DNA of 64,000 bases, taken from positions 744,001-808,000 of the forward strand of contig NC_135018.1 of the NCBI RefSeq assembly GCF_051020955.1, read 5' to 3'. This document shows, one piece after another, positions 37,637 through 49,202 of this stretch (its first letter is position 1; each line of letters opens with the position of its first letter). Both the position numbers and the translations under genes were made by a program. The DNA comes from Megalopta genalis (lineage: Eukaryota; Arthropoda; Insecta; Hymenoptera; Halictidae). The notes beneath the pieces are model-generated. The model was not told the DNA's origin. It saw only the letters and a list, made by a program, of their open reading frames with translations, and ran no database searches.

Positions 37637-37846
37637 CAGTAATGTCTCTCTAATTGGCGCTTAGATTGTCCACGAAAACGGACAATTTGGGGAGTGGAGA
37701 TACGATTATTCGAGGCTCGTTTTTATAGTCGTTGGCAATCTATAACTATAAAAACGAACCGCAGGGCTCGAATAATCGCATCCCCTCTCCCCAAATTGTC
37801 CATTTTCGTGTACGATCTCAGCGTCAATTAGGGGAAACCACCCCTG
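37637..37846. mobile_element. P1 MITE, full copy
   Basis: TA precedes CAGTAATGTCTCTC; the right end reads AATTAGGGGAAACCACCCCTG followed by TT rather than TA. The arms around TATAGTCGTTGGCAATCTAT are complementary. The left arm lacks the GAGCCTTGCG repeat seen in other copies. Confidence 0.88.
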
Positions 37847-38771
37847 TTTACTTCGATTTTGCGAATCGGCTCGAACTAGGGTGTCGAAATAAAGATTCGG
37901 CGTCGCGGACAAAAAAAGTGCCATGAAAAAAAACGTCGCCGGTCTGTAACCTTTCAATCTCGGTAGTTCAGCAAACAGTTACAATTGATCCCGTTTCTGG
38001 GCTATTTGGTGCGCGCACGATCGTCATAAAGCTCCGAAAAAGCGGGAACGGGACGGGTCGGCGCGCGTTCAAAAACATGTCCACTTTCACGGGACACGAA
38101 AACGGGCTCGAAAACTACCCGGAGATCGGTGTACCGCGCAGTAAGTAGCGGCCATGATCCGGGTGTATGCGCACGGCGTTGTAAGTTCGCTTGCAAACGA
38201 CCGAATTATTCAAATGTTCGCGGTTGCAAGTGGTTCTGCGTTACCGTGACGACGACAACTGGCGCGTTTGCGGAGTCATCCGCGGATAACGCTGCCGCAA
38301 CTTTCGAGTAGTATCCTGCGACCGACGATAAATTGGCGCCGATATCGCGGCCAATTTCCTGAATATGTTTAAGATATACCTGCGCTTGCGATCTACTCTG
38401 TGCGTGACGTTTTATGAACTTCCCCGCTACAATGTTACCGCGATCCCGCACCGAGTCGGCGGTAAGCTGAATCCCCTCGTATCAATGACCTAAATTTTCG
38501 ACGACGCTGAATAAGCTGGAATCTTCGTGCCGGGATCGGACCGTGCAATAAGTCTGCCGCGACCGCTGCAGAAAATTTCAGAATTCACAAACGTTGCTAG
38601 TTTCATCCTGTGTTTACGTTTATCTTCGTCGCGTAGGGTAAGCGTGTGTGCGTTTTCTATATGTTTAGCATTGATAACTTATGGCATACGAGTAACAGCA
38701 ATCGCAGTTTTAACTCATTCAGCGACTTTTGATAGTCGGAGGCTTGTGACAACGTTGAGTCTTACGAAATA
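37847..38771. other. No recognisable gene
   Basis: Short unrecognised frames occur on both strands (for example 38206-38451 minus, 81 codons). No domain and no RNA gene were seen. Confidence 0.45.
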
Positions 38772-39136
38772 CAGGGTGTCCCAAAAATGTCTCGCAGTCC
38801 GAAAGTGGCGGGTTCCTCGGGTCGTTTGAAGCAACTTCTTCCTTTACAAAAATTTTCTCCGAGACACCGTTAACGAGTTATTAACGAAAAACAGTGGCCA
38901 ATGAGAGGCGAGCTCGGCTTGCGCGAGGCGACCGAGCCAACGAGCGGGACTGGGCTTCGTGCGCTGGTTGGCTGGGCCGCCTCGCGTCAGCCGTACTCGA
39001 TTCTTATTGGTCACTGTTTTTCGTTAATAACTCGTTAACGGTGCCTCGGAGAACATTTTTGTAAAGGAAAAAGTTGCTTCAAATGATCCGAGGAGCCCAT
39101 CATTTCCGGATTGCGAGACATTTTTGGGACACCCTG
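38772..39136. mobile_element. P2 MITE, full 365-bp copy
   Basis: TA lies on both sides (38770-38771 and 39137-39138). The left end CAGGGTGTCCCAAAAATGTC faces the right end GACATTTTTGGGACACCCTG (in part). The arms include GAAGCAACTTCTTCCTTTAC, GTTAACGAGTTATTAACGAA and their inverted partners. The centre is GC-rich with several CCAAT or ATTGG motifs. Length and architecture match the copy at 42908 exactly. It is non-autonomous, with no transposase. Confidence 0.93.
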
Positions 39137-39138
39137 TA

Positions 39139-39350
39139 CAATAATGTCTCCACTACCGACGTTTAGATCGTCCACAAAAATGGACAATTTTGGAAAAGGA
39201 GACATGATTATCCGAGCCTTGCGGCTCGTTATAATTGTTGACGATTTATAACTATAAAAACGAACCGAAAGGCTCGAATAATCGCATCTCCTCTTCCCAA
39301 ATTGTCCATTTCTGTACGCAACCTGAGCGTCGGTAAGGGAGACATTACTG
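39139..39350. mobile_element. P1 MITE, full copy abutting P2
   Basis: CAATAATGTCTCC starts immediately after the TA that ends the P2 copy, and GGGAGACATTACTG ends before another TA. The arms GAGACATGATTATCCGAGCC and GGCTCGAATAATCGCATCTC are complementary across TATAATTGTTGACGATTTAT. The length is 212 bp. The shared TA shows that one element inserted at the edge of the other. Confidence 0.93.
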
Positions 39351-41033
39351 TACTCGTAATAGCGGCTGTAAACGCCGAGTCAACGTTGCAACGATTTAAC
39401 GTTTAAAATCGAAAAGAGATCCGCTGTTTCATCGCTCGAACTCGTTCGAGTAGGTTTTTCGTTACTTAAGATACGATGTTACGAGCAGGGATCAAGATTT
39501 TCTCATATCTCCGAGTAGGTATTGCTGGTTCGGTTTAAATTCATAAGGTGCTATATTAAAATGGACGTTAACGTTGGTCGCCGCGCGATAATAAAACCAC
39601 GAAGGAGGGACAGGGCTTCATAAAAATGAGGTTAAATATTGCAAACCGGGAGGAAGGCAGTGATTTACCGAGGCACATCGTACGCCACATTACCCTGCAG
39701 CCCTTACAACGCCACCCGCCACCTAACTCCGACGGAAAGTTAACGGAGAAACCGACACTTACGGCCACCCACATCGCAATAAACGAGCCAATTAATATTG
39801 TTGCCCCCTTGAACTTGTTACTGCCCTTGACGTCATACCGGATCATCCCTGCGCGTGGGTGAATAATTGGCGGAGCGGCTAGTGATTAGACGAAGGATCG
39901 CGGTTAGCCTTCGTTACCCGCTATGCAAACTCGGAAATGATTATTTGCCAAATTATCGCGACCGAACGAATACGCGAAACGCTCTAATTTATCTCGAATA
40001 TATTCCAGATACGTTCCGAACTGTTATTATTATGTAGCGTTTATATTTTTATCAAATGCGCATTTCAATGAATAATGTGCGCGGGTAGCTAATGCATCGA
40101 AAGCGCAAAGCTAATTGCACATTTAATTATTTTTTGGTAGACAAAATTGCGCAGAAATGTTCGTGTGAATAATTGAATAATTGTAGAGACGCAAGGTGGT
40201 GGAGCCGGTTACTGTGGGGTGACCAATTGCTGTGCCTTTGTGCTAACTTTTTTATTCGTTTATTTCATTTATTTTTGAATAAAAGAACTGATCAACTACC
40301 CAGCGTATTTGGGCATTAAACCACGGATAATTAAACTCGCGCAACTCACGGAAATTCGACCGAATCTATGCGATACGTTCGCAAAGCGAATTTCAAAAGA
40401 CGGCTTCAAACTGCGCGGCTATATTAATTATGTGGGCTACATTAACGCATCGTCGAAATGCGTAAAATACGCAGCGTGCTCGCGGTATTCGAGCGTCATC
40501 TTGAAAGTTAATTAAATTCCATAGGAAGGCTGGGAAAAATAAATAAGCGTGGATCGACGACGGTAGGATTCGATCGGGAAACACAATGCATATTACTGAC
40601 ACTCGTCAAATTCTGTATTACGCGATGGCGAAACTGGTAGACACACTAGTGATGTAGCAACCTCCATCACTTGCGGCATTGTTTTAATGCTGTGCGTGAT
40701 TCTGTGCCGGGCTGCGTGATGAGGCTTCCTAATAACCAGTCGCTCACACGTCTGGTTTTACCTCTCTCATCCTCTCGGAGCCCTCCGACGTCACCCCATA
40801 CTGCCGACATCACCAACATCAACCGACCCCTTCTCGCGAGCTGCGAAACTGTGGCATGTCGGCTTCGCATCAATCTTGTTAAATTACCCGCCTGGCCAGG
40901 AGTCGTTCTCTCGCTTGTGGATTGATAAATTGCCCGATCCCGTCTTCCGCAGACACGTAACGCTCGACGTCGCGACCTCGAACAGAGGAAAATGGTGGGG
41001 GGGTTTCCAGCCCCGAAATGCACCGAAGAAAGT
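39351..41033. other. No recognisable gene
   Basis: Overlapping frames lie on both strands at 39.6-39.9 and 40.7-41.0 kb, none recognisable. The inverted dispersed motif (about 40192-40240) and a tRNA-like decoy at about 40625-40655 lie here. Confidence 0.45.
40192..40240. repeat. Dispersed motif, inverted match to 13528-13575
   Basis: GGTGGAGCCGGTTACTGTGG followed by GGTGACCAATTGCTGTG is the reverse complement of the sequence at 13528-13575 with few changes. It is probably a repeat fragment; no ends were identified. Confidence 0.5.
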
Positions 41034-41340
41034 CAAATTAAAATATACAGGGTGTCCCGCGATGTATTTACACTATTCCCGCAATTATTTCAGCATTTCG
41101 GAGCAGTCGAACGGATTTTGTACACGCGACCAGATTTGCAGATATCTCCAACGATTTGTTGAACATTATTCTTGAACATTATTTTCAACGATTTGTTGAA
41201 CATTATTCTTGAACATTATTTTCAAATTAAAATATACAGGGTGTCCCGCGATGTATTTACACTATTCCCGCAATTATTTCAGCCTTTCGGAGAAGTCGAA
41301 TGGATCTTGTACACGCGACCGGATGATCGTTCAACGATTT
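41034..41340. repeat. 189-bp tandem duplication with a CAGGGTGTCCCG end
   Basis: CAAATTAAAATATACAGGGT occurs at 41034 and 41223, 189 bases apart. Each is followed by GTCCCGCGATGTATTTACAC and ATTATTTCAGC. Inside the first unit a 37-bp segment (CAACGATTTGTTGAACATTA...) is itself repeated in tandem. TA-CAGGGTGTCCC looks like a TA-targeting transposon end, but no right end is visible. Confidence 0.88.
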
Positions 41341-41368
41341 GTTGAACATTATTTTTTCGGTAATAATT

Positions 41369-41505
41369 GAGCCGTTTATTTTGAAAGTGGCATAAGTCAC
41401 TTTTTCAAAAAAATCGAGTTAATGCTAACACTAATTACAACTGAACGGTATCTTTTCATTTAAAAAAAAAAATGTGACTTATGCCACTTTCAAAATAAAC
41501 GGCTC
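41369..41505. mobile_element. P3 MITE, short copy with AATT duplication
   Basis: GAGCCGTTTATTTTGAAAGT opens and CAAAATAAACGGCTC closes the element; AATT flanks both sides (41365-41368, 41506-41509). At 137 bp it is about half the length of the other P3 copies, having lost most of the AT-rich interior, yet both ends and the target duplication are intact. Confidence 0.92.
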
Positions 41506-41567
41506 AATTGCTTATTTTGCTGGTTCACGTAATGTTCATAAATAACGTCACAATTTCGTGATATATA

Positions 41568-41596
41568 CGGTGGCTCGAGAAAGGTATTCGCACAGC
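41568..41596. mobile_element. Possible Tc1-like terminal repeat fragment
   Basis: TATA precedes CGGTGGCTCGAGAAAGGTAT followed by TCGCACAGC. This resembles the usual start of Tc1-like ends (CAGTGGCTC...AAGTATTCGCACA) after a TA target. No matching right end or transposase was recognised, so it would be a relic. The resemblance is from memory of the family, not from a search. Confidence 0.4.
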
Positions 41597-41789
41597 TTGC
41601 GAAAGAAAATAATCTCTTTAGAATCGAATTAAACGAATTTTTGTATATATTAGAAAATATCAAAATATCAAAATAATATATTAAGTAACACTGATTTAAT
41701 GTTGCCAATGAACCGAGGCCTGTCTTCTGATCGAAGAAGCTGTCGTTACGTTGAAAATGAAATTCTTCATCGAGCAGTCGATTTAGCAA

Positions 41790-42907
41790 ATTTGCTGTTG
41801 CTTTGAAAAGTGTCGCTTCAAACTACTGAAAAAACAGCAAGCTCCGAGACAAAGGAATTGCAAGGAATATCGAGACAAAGGAAGCGCGAGCCGGTTGTTT
41901 CGATGGCCAGTAGAGACCGCGGACTATGAATTCGACTGTATCTCTCGAATGAGAGCACGCGGACTCGCGTATTAAAAAACATACCGATGCAATATTACAG
42001 ACGATATGATTGCATCGGTGGCGAGTCCGCGAACGTTGCTTCCAAGGATTTTTCAGGAAACGGGTGGTCGAACGAACGGTGTTAGCCGAGCCGTATGGAC
42101 TTCTAAAAAATCCCTGATTCAGGGAATCGCGGGTGAAACGATCGTTCGTAGGTTCGTTTCGAAATTACGAAAGTTCTTCATAACGAATACGAACGGGAGA
42201 TCGTGGAAAGCATTCGCAATTACTTTGAATCTTCTCTGTTATGCCACCTTAGCTTACCTTGAAAGTAGTCTGCCCACCTATCCCCATTCGGACCTGTCCT
42301 ATCGCTTTCAACCCACTGCGATGAAGATAACTATCAGCTCGTTACATCTTTCGGGCAGCGCAGTGAGCGTGTTGTAACTACGAGCAAGTACCACCTAGTC
42401 GGATCACGGGATGAGATAGAAAGAAAGCCAACTAAGCCAATGCTGATAGCGTCTCTAAGCTTGCGGGCCTGGCTACCCAGTGCGCGCCAGTGGCTAATGG
42501 CTGGTCCGCGGCTTTAGCGCGACAACGCGACCATGTTGAGTTGGACCAACGTAATCCTTACATATGACCAGATTCCATGGGATTAGGAAGGCGCGAACCC
42601 ATTGCGCTTGTTCCGTCTCCTCTGTTGACTATCCTCTCAATATTTAGTATAATCTGTCGGGCGGTTTTACAAAAGAATGCACGGAATATTCACTTTGCCT
42701 CCTCTTCGCCGGTCTTCGGTGCATGAATACTTGAAACCGGCCTCGCAGCCTCCAGCTTTATCCATCCGACGCTGCCCCTTTTTACAACGGAAACCGCCGC
42801 TCGAATCGCCGCGACACGAAATATAATTTCGTAACTGGAACAAACGTTGCGAACTGGTCTCCTCGATTACCCGGCCTCCTTATTTACATCTAATATACTG
42901 TAATATA
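41790..42907. other. No recognisable gene
   Basis: A frame of 123 codons at 42006-42377 (plus) shows no recognisable domain or compositional support. Nothing else was identified. Confidence 0.45.
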
Positions 42908-43272
42908 CAAGGTATCCCGAAAATATCTCGCAATCCGAAAGTAGGAGATTCCTGAGGTGATTCGAAGCAACCTTTTCCTTAGCGAAAATGCAATCCGCGG
43001 CTTCGTTTACGAGTTATTAACGAAAAACAGTGACCAATCAGAGGCGAGATCATTTGGCGCGAGGCGGCCGAGCCAATGAGCGGAACTGGGCTCCGTGCAC
43101 TCGTTGGCTGGGCCGCCGCGCGCCAGCCGAGCTCGCCTCTTATTGGTCAGGGTTTTTCGTTAATAACTCGTAAACGAAGCCTCGGAGAAAATTTTCGCAA
43201 AGGAAAAAGTTGCTTCGAATGACCTCGGAAACCTCCCATTTCCGGATTACGAGACATTTTCAGAACACCCTG
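42908..43272. mobile_element. P2 MITE, full 365-bp copy
   Basis: TA lies on both sides. The left end reads CAAGGTATCCCGAAAATATC, the right end GACATTTTCAGAACACCCTG. The arms carry GAAGCAACCTTTTCCTTAGC and the inverted GCAAAGGAAAAAGTTGCTTC, with TTAACGAAAAACAGTGACCA and its inverted counterpart. The GC-rich CCAAT-containing centre is conserved with the copy at 38772. Confidence 0.92.
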
Positions 43273-44590
43273 TATATAATAGAAAGCTTATTTTTCGTGT
43301 AAAAATCGAACGAACGATCGCCGAGAATCGCAGCATCGAGCATTTTGTCATAAATAATTTGACTAATACCACGTCCGAACTAAAAATAAAGAATTAATTC
43401 TCTCAATAACCGAATAGCGAAGTAATTTAAAGCTGTCGCGCGACCGTCGCGCGGGAGAATTATTTCCAAATAACGTTAATTTATATTTCTGCAAGGAAAT
43501 CGAAAATTATTGAACGCGAGACGCTCGATAGGAGGAATAAACCGATCCATCCTTCCTGTTTAATATTTGAAAGGTTTGCATCCACCGTGACGCAAATTAT
43601 TTTCGCGTACATTTATATGAATCTGAATTATTTCGACGGTGTTAGAATTTAATCGTCGGACATTATTTTCCGACGAGCGAAGCGCGGCGACTAAGAATAT
43701 ATCGCTGGAAGACGTGGGACTGTCAGCTATGGAATGATAAACGAGCCTCCGCGGACTGTTTAATGAGTCGCTTAGACCGTCTTATAGAAGAACTCAACGT
43801 CGTATTTTCCATTGAACGAATCGAGTGCACGCGCCACCCGGCGGAAGGTGCTTAGAAGAGTAGTCGACGTATCATCGTTACGAGTGCTCATTATTCAAAC
43901 TTACCGCGTTCCATTTATCTCAGTTTTACATCGCGGGAGGATGTGAGCTGCGTGACGATATCGGTGGCTCAAGATCTCTCGGCATGCATTATTCACAGTT
44001 TCATATTGAAATTGCACGACGCACCGTTGCCCGTGCAAGAAAATGGAAATGCACTTTATCTATCGCCTCTTTGACAGCCTGTCAAAGATGCGCCGTGCGA
44101 AATGCATTGTTCTTCCAGATTCTAAATATATCTACGCCGGTGTACGGACAAATTGCTTTTCTCGCTTTGCTGAAATCCGATTCGAGCGACGGGAGTGTCC
44201 CAAAGTTGGCCGAAAACGAGCGAATTCGTCAACGTTTGCGAGCGAACTGATTTGTACGGACTCGCCTAGACATTCCAGGAAACGAATATCTCGTAGCAAG
44301 TTCGACCGATGCATGCAAACTATTTATTTATGTAGAAGACATATAATACAATCATCGTCTGGAGGATTTCGTAACTTGGGCTATTGTTGGGTTAATGGCT
44401 CTGCAACCGACCTCGCATTTTCTGGCCGAACTTCTCGTCTTGCATCTCGAGCTGTCATCGACTTCTCAATTTTGGCAAGGCGAATTGTTATTTCGATGCT
44501 GACACTTATGGGCTTCAAAATTTCACGGTGTTTCATTCGATTTACAATCTATTCTGATTCTTTCTCAATTAATGCTCGCGGTTTCCACTT
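43273..44590. other. No recognisable gene
   Basis: The longest frame is 197 codons (44043-44636, plus). It shows no known motif, and its residue make-up (many Arg, Ser, Cys, Ile) looks like translated non-coding DNA. Another frame overlaps it. Confidence 0.45.
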
Positions 44591-44591
44591 T

Positions 44592-44761
44592 GAAGTTCCT
44601 AAAATATTTATAAGATTTATAGATATAAAATTATAGATTATAGATATAAAATATATTATAGATATAAAATTATAGAATATAGATATAAAATATATTATAG
44701 ATATAAAATTATAGATATAAAATTTTATAAGATTTAAGTTCCTTAAAATATTTATAAGATA
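44592..44761. repeat. AGATATAAAA array flanked by a 25-bp direct repeat
   Basis: Units of TATAGATATAAAATATATTA repeat imperfectly between two copies of AAGTTCCTAAAATATTTATA (44593 and about 44737). This suggests a slippage-expanded segment bounded by a duplicated flank. A (TAA)n run follows at about 44819-44839. Confidence 0.75.
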
Positions 44762-44839
44762 ATTATGACATTCCAGAAAGCAAAAGTAAATTTTATTCGG
44801 TTTTGTAATGTAACGTATAATAATAATAATAATAATAAA

Positions 44840-45398
44840 ACTATCGCTACTGTAATTTAAAGCTTCAAATTCTTTTCAACCGACACAATCGCTGATATTC
44901 GCTGCAACGTTTCATTAAATTTGAAGGCTCTCGTCGAATGTCCAGCTCAATCTCTATAACGTAAAATAAACGGTCCAATTATTTCGGCTAATACAAGAGC
45001 TCTGCAAAGATTCGACCGCGTAAATTCGGATCGCGCGAATTGATATCGCGTAATAATGAACGCCGCGCGCATGGCGTTGCTATTTATCGCGTAATAAAGA
45101 GACTCGCGTGAAAAAAAGCGCCGCGTAAATTGCGGGTCGTTTACGAGTGTGCACCACTGCCGGACTGAGAATATTTGCATTAGATTTTGGATCGAAGTGG
45201 ATTAGAAAGCTGCAACATCGTCGTTTCGTAGTCGAACGGCTCGGGGAAGGGGGGAGGCGGGTGTCGATAGCTCCTCGATCCACCGTGAAATTTGTATTCA
45301 GGGTAAAGTGCACGAGGGTCAGCCCTTCCCGAAAGCTTTTCTCACAGTATTGACTTCACGCGCGATTGAGTAACATTATTGACCATTCCTCAGGTAGG
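44840..45398. other. No recognisable gene
   Basis: Short frames on both strands only; nothing was identified. Confidence 0.5.
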
Positions 45399-45399
45399 A

Positions 45400-45595
45400 T
45401 GACGTATGCCCATTAACTGGTCTAGTGTCTCCTAGTGACGTAATGCCAAGGTGCCTCCCCATACCTGTTTCGAATAATGCACACGGCGAACAATGACGTG
45501 TGGTGATGTATGTGGGTTACGGGTCGAGCAGCTGTTGCTCTCGACAACTGGTTCCTCACACTCCTGTGGGCGCTCACAATGTCACAATGACGTGC
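45400..45595. promoter_or_regulatory. Cluster of four TGACGT motifs
   Basis: TGACGTA at 45400, TGACGTAA at 45436, AACAATGACGTG at 45489 and CACAATGACGTG at 45583 lie within about 200 bases. TGACGT is the half-site of CRE/ATF and bZIP factors. The last two share an extended ACAATGACGTG context. It could be a regulatory cluster or a diverged short repeat. No promoter is evident next to it. Confidence 0.25.
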
Positions 45596-45751
45596 GAGCA
45601 CTTGTGACAGCATCGTGTGGGTACTACGTACTACATCGGAGTTTGTATTACAAGCGCTTGGCTGCACGCAAGGGTGGCGCGACTCTTGACGCTCCGAAGT
45701 ACAACGCGCGCCGTACGCGCATTTCCAAAAAATCCCAACGCCGAACCTACC

Positions 45752-45907
45752 GCGGTAAATTCTCCCTAATTGGTGCTCGGATCGGTGCGCAAAAATCCAC
45801 GATTCGAGAAGAGGAGATACGATTAATACGAAATACGATTAATGGAACGAGACGCGAGGCTCGAATAACCAAATTGCGCCCATTTTTTGGGAAGGGAGAA
45901 TTTATTA
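45752..45907. mobile_element. P1 MITE, diverged copy
   Basis: CGGTAAATTCTCCCTAATTG opens the copy; GGGAGAATTTATTA followed by TA closes it. AAGAGGAGATACGATTAATA and ACGCGAGGCTCGAATAACC are remnants of the paired arms; the loop is shortened. End positions are approximate. Confidence 0.7.
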
Positions 45908-48900
45908 TACAGCTCCTAAACACGGTTTCTTCCATTAACAAATACAGCAGAACCTTCGTTATCAGAATTGACGCGTGAAAAGTGCTGAAAATCGAGCCGA
46001 AAATTGTCCACAAAATTTAAATGATAGGATCGATGAAACTGAAATTTAGAAAGTGGAAATTTATTATAGTGAATGGTATTTTAACTCTTTCATATTCTAA
46101 ACAGCCTAGTAAAATTCATTTTGTCGAATATATTGCAATAAAAACAAATTTTTAAAGCTAACGCGGAATTAGTATTATCCATTTATGGGTGTAGTCGAGG
46201 AATTATTGTAGATAATCCTAATGTAACATTGTGGTTGCGCTTCTAAAATCTGCTTTCTTGTATACAAGTGATTATACGGTTGTCTGAACATAAATTACGG
46301 TTTTGGGGTAGATGGTGTATACAGAGGGTGAGTTTAGAATGAATTTACGTGGTCGAAGCAACTTCCTAGCCAGTCTATACAATTTTCCCAACGTGTGACA
46401 AGACTTTTTGTCTCGTAGAATATAAATCAGAGGTTCTAGAATTAATAAATCTTCAAGCTTAACCATCGTACGAGTAGGTTAGAATCACAGTGGCGTAAAT
46501 TTATAAAATGCGACGTTCGAACGTTATAGGTTTTAATAAATTAAATATAATAATATAATATATATAAATAAAAACAGTAATATATAATTATATAATACGT
46601 AAAAATAATAATATATTAAAATAATAATAATATAATAATAATTGGAACTTACTCGTAGAAACTATTACTGCAAATAGGAATCGCTAACGACGTTAATTAT
46701 CTAAATTGTACAGTAAATGATGTATCCACTCGATCGCACACTGTCTCCGCGAAAGGCGTCGTAAGAAGACCTTTCAATAATTTCTATTTAACACGATTTT
46801 GATGACAAAATTAACGAACGAACGAATTAAGCCAATCGTACAATAGAAAATATCGTCGAAGCCGGCGTTAATATTCTATGGTATCGATCCGCGTTCCGGC
46901 GCTAAGTCGAAAGTTAATTATTCAAGGACCAGCGACGCGTATGTTGACGGCATTACGCCGAAGTTTCTAATCCGGAATCCATATTAATCCCGGCGTACGT
47001 AGGTCTACGTTGGTTAACGAATGTAGCGAGTAGTTCAATTTCAGAAGATACGTCACGTAAACCTATCTGCGTCAATTTTCAGCGGGCTATGGTTTGTAAA
47101 GACTCGGCAGCTTTGCCCTTCTCGACACCATGCGGAAGGCTGCTGCTGCTGCTGCCGCTGCCGCCACTGCTGCAGGGTTGTATTTGCTGGCTATCGAGTC
47201 TGGATCACGTCACGTCGTGTCGGATCGCGTTACGCTCTCGACACTGATCGGAGATTAGCACCGGTAACCCCACCTCCTGACAATCCCCTACTTTTCTCCC
47301 CCTCCCCCTTTGCTCCCCGGCGACCGTACGGCATCCCTCCGATTGCATTCAAATCACGCACAAAGAGCTCAACTTGAGAGCTTCTCCCGTAACCGCACAC
47401 TAGAGCCGCGCCTATCTGACAGCCGTATCTAACGGATTTTTAACGACCTTTTGTTAGCCAAAAAATGTATATAAGCTCCCGATAGTCGAGTACTGTCCCA
47501 GCGAAGGAGACAGCGCGCGGAAACGATGATCAGATATCGCACGGTCGGTCGGCCGTACCTTTTCGAATGTGTATACATATACATATATATGTGTATTATA
47601 TCCCGCTTTAAATCGTTGCCCTTTCAAAGAAAGCCCCGGCACCCGCTCGCCCCTCCTTTTGTTTGGCTCTCCGTAAATGCAGATTCGAGAATAAGAGTAC
47701 TGGAAACCGAAACGATGAGACGCCGGAACGCGCTCGCCGGCCGTCCGGCGCCTTACATAAACCCCGAGCCCCGCAACTTTCTAACTTGTAACCAGTGTCG
47801 TTTACATATGCATATTAGGGTCTAACGTCCGCGCCGCGCCAAGAAAGTAATAACGTCGATAACGATCGAATATGCTGACGCGTGGGATAACACGTTCCGT
47901 CGTTTCTTTTCAGTCGTTCGCGAAAGTCTTAATAGAATTTTTCGATGCATCTGCAACCGTCGTCGACGGATTTTCGCGTTCCCCTAATTTAACTGTTTGG
48001 GGCACAGGGTTTTGGTGCAAGAAAAGGTTGTCGCGACAAAAAGGCTTGCAACAATTGACGGGCCTCCGAACGACTGCATTTGCGCGGTCATCAAAGTGCA
48101 ACGGTGTCCGCATTTCGTCGGTTCGCTGTTTTTAAACTTTCCGCGATCACAGTATCGATCCTCGCGCGTTCCTCGTTCTCGTAACGGCAAAAATAAATTA
48201 GTTGCTAGTCCGTTTCGATGAAATTGGACGAGCAAAGCGAGACGGGACAAGACCGGAGTGAGATTATTATATTTTCTCCGCATTGCCGCCGCTTTCCGAC
48301 GCGCGAGGGAAGCAATTAAAATTGGAATTAATTTTTAAAAAATTAGAGCAACATCGTCCGAACTTAACATCGAAAGCAGATCCTTCATCTCCGATATCCA
48401 ACTGCTTGCTTCGTTTCGAAACGGCTAGAAATTGGCACCAAATTAATCCGAAAGAAATTAGGGAAATCATTCGATTTCAACGCGTTGAAAACAGATTCTT
48501 TTATCTATTCCCAATATCCAACCGCTCTATTTAGAAACAAAGTACAATTTTTCAATCGCGCAGCTGCGTAGTTATTGTGTTACACTAATAAGAACTGCAA
48601 TTAATAAGAATTCTATTTATAGATTTTTCGAGACACAGAAATTCCGAAATTCAATTGTTGCCGACAGGTTCCCGCGTTAAGCACGCTAGATGATGAATGA
48701 TTCCAGCAGCGAACGGTCTCGTTAGCTCCTCGTTTCGAAGTTCCTCATTCGGGCGCAGTTCGTTTAACGTCATGTTGAGTTTTCAAGATGGCGGTCTGAG
48801 CACAGGGGAACATTTTGCGAGAGTCGTTAGCACGGTTCGGAGCCACGCCTCCTTCGACGAGGATGCCTCCTTTTCCGTTCAAACACGTTTCATTCCTCAA

Positions 48901-49202
48901 AGAGCTGAAAGCCACTCCAGACGAAACCAGTCGCGCTCGAGAGATCCAAAAAGCTCGAAATAATCACTCAATTATCGAGAGCTTAACGAAGCTTATTTAT
49001 ATCGGCTTTCGGATTTTCGTAGGTTCACAGCCGATAAACGTATCCGCGGGAACGAATAAATCAGTTAACTTCGCTGAAAATGATACAGAAATATCCTAAT
49101 GATATACAGGAAGATCGTTATCTCCGGTTTCTGTTCTCGCGCCGTTGAAATTCGCATAAAAATGTTCGACGTATTATCTATATTATCAATATTATCTGTA
49201 TA
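45908..49202. other. No recognisable gene
   Basis: The interval includes a 64-codon minus frame (46272-46466) with a fair start context but no known domain. An AT-rich patch lies at about 46540-46640 and a CTG-rich patch at about 47140-47170. A TATATAAG at 47468 has no exon behind it. Several overlapping frames at 47.5-49.1 kb show no recognisable product. Confidence 0.45.

Noticed and set aside
40621..40670. A stretch resembling the D-arm of a bacterial tRNA-Leu (TGGCGAAACTGGTAGACACA)
   Set aside because: The D-stem bases do not pair, no anticodon stem or T-arm with a GTTCGAATC box follows, and the acceptor ends are not complementary. It is a chance match or at most a tiny relic.
42006..42377. 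A 123-codon open frame
   Set aside because: No recognisable motif; its length is not exceptional for a moderately GC-rich stretch of this size.
44043..44636. A 197-codon open frame
   Set aside because: No recognisable domain, no promoter or splice context, an overlapping frame on the same strand, and its end runs into the AT tandem repeat.
45493..45978. A 161-codon open frame
   Set aside because: Its last third runs straight through a P1 transposon copy, and nothing in the first part resembles a known protein.
46272..46466. A 64-codon minus-strand frame with a good ATG context
   Set aside because: The residue mix looks protein-like, but it is short, has no known motif and no supporting signals.
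47468..47475. TATATAAG as a possible promoter
   Set aside because: No initiator at the expected spacing and no recognisable exon follows.
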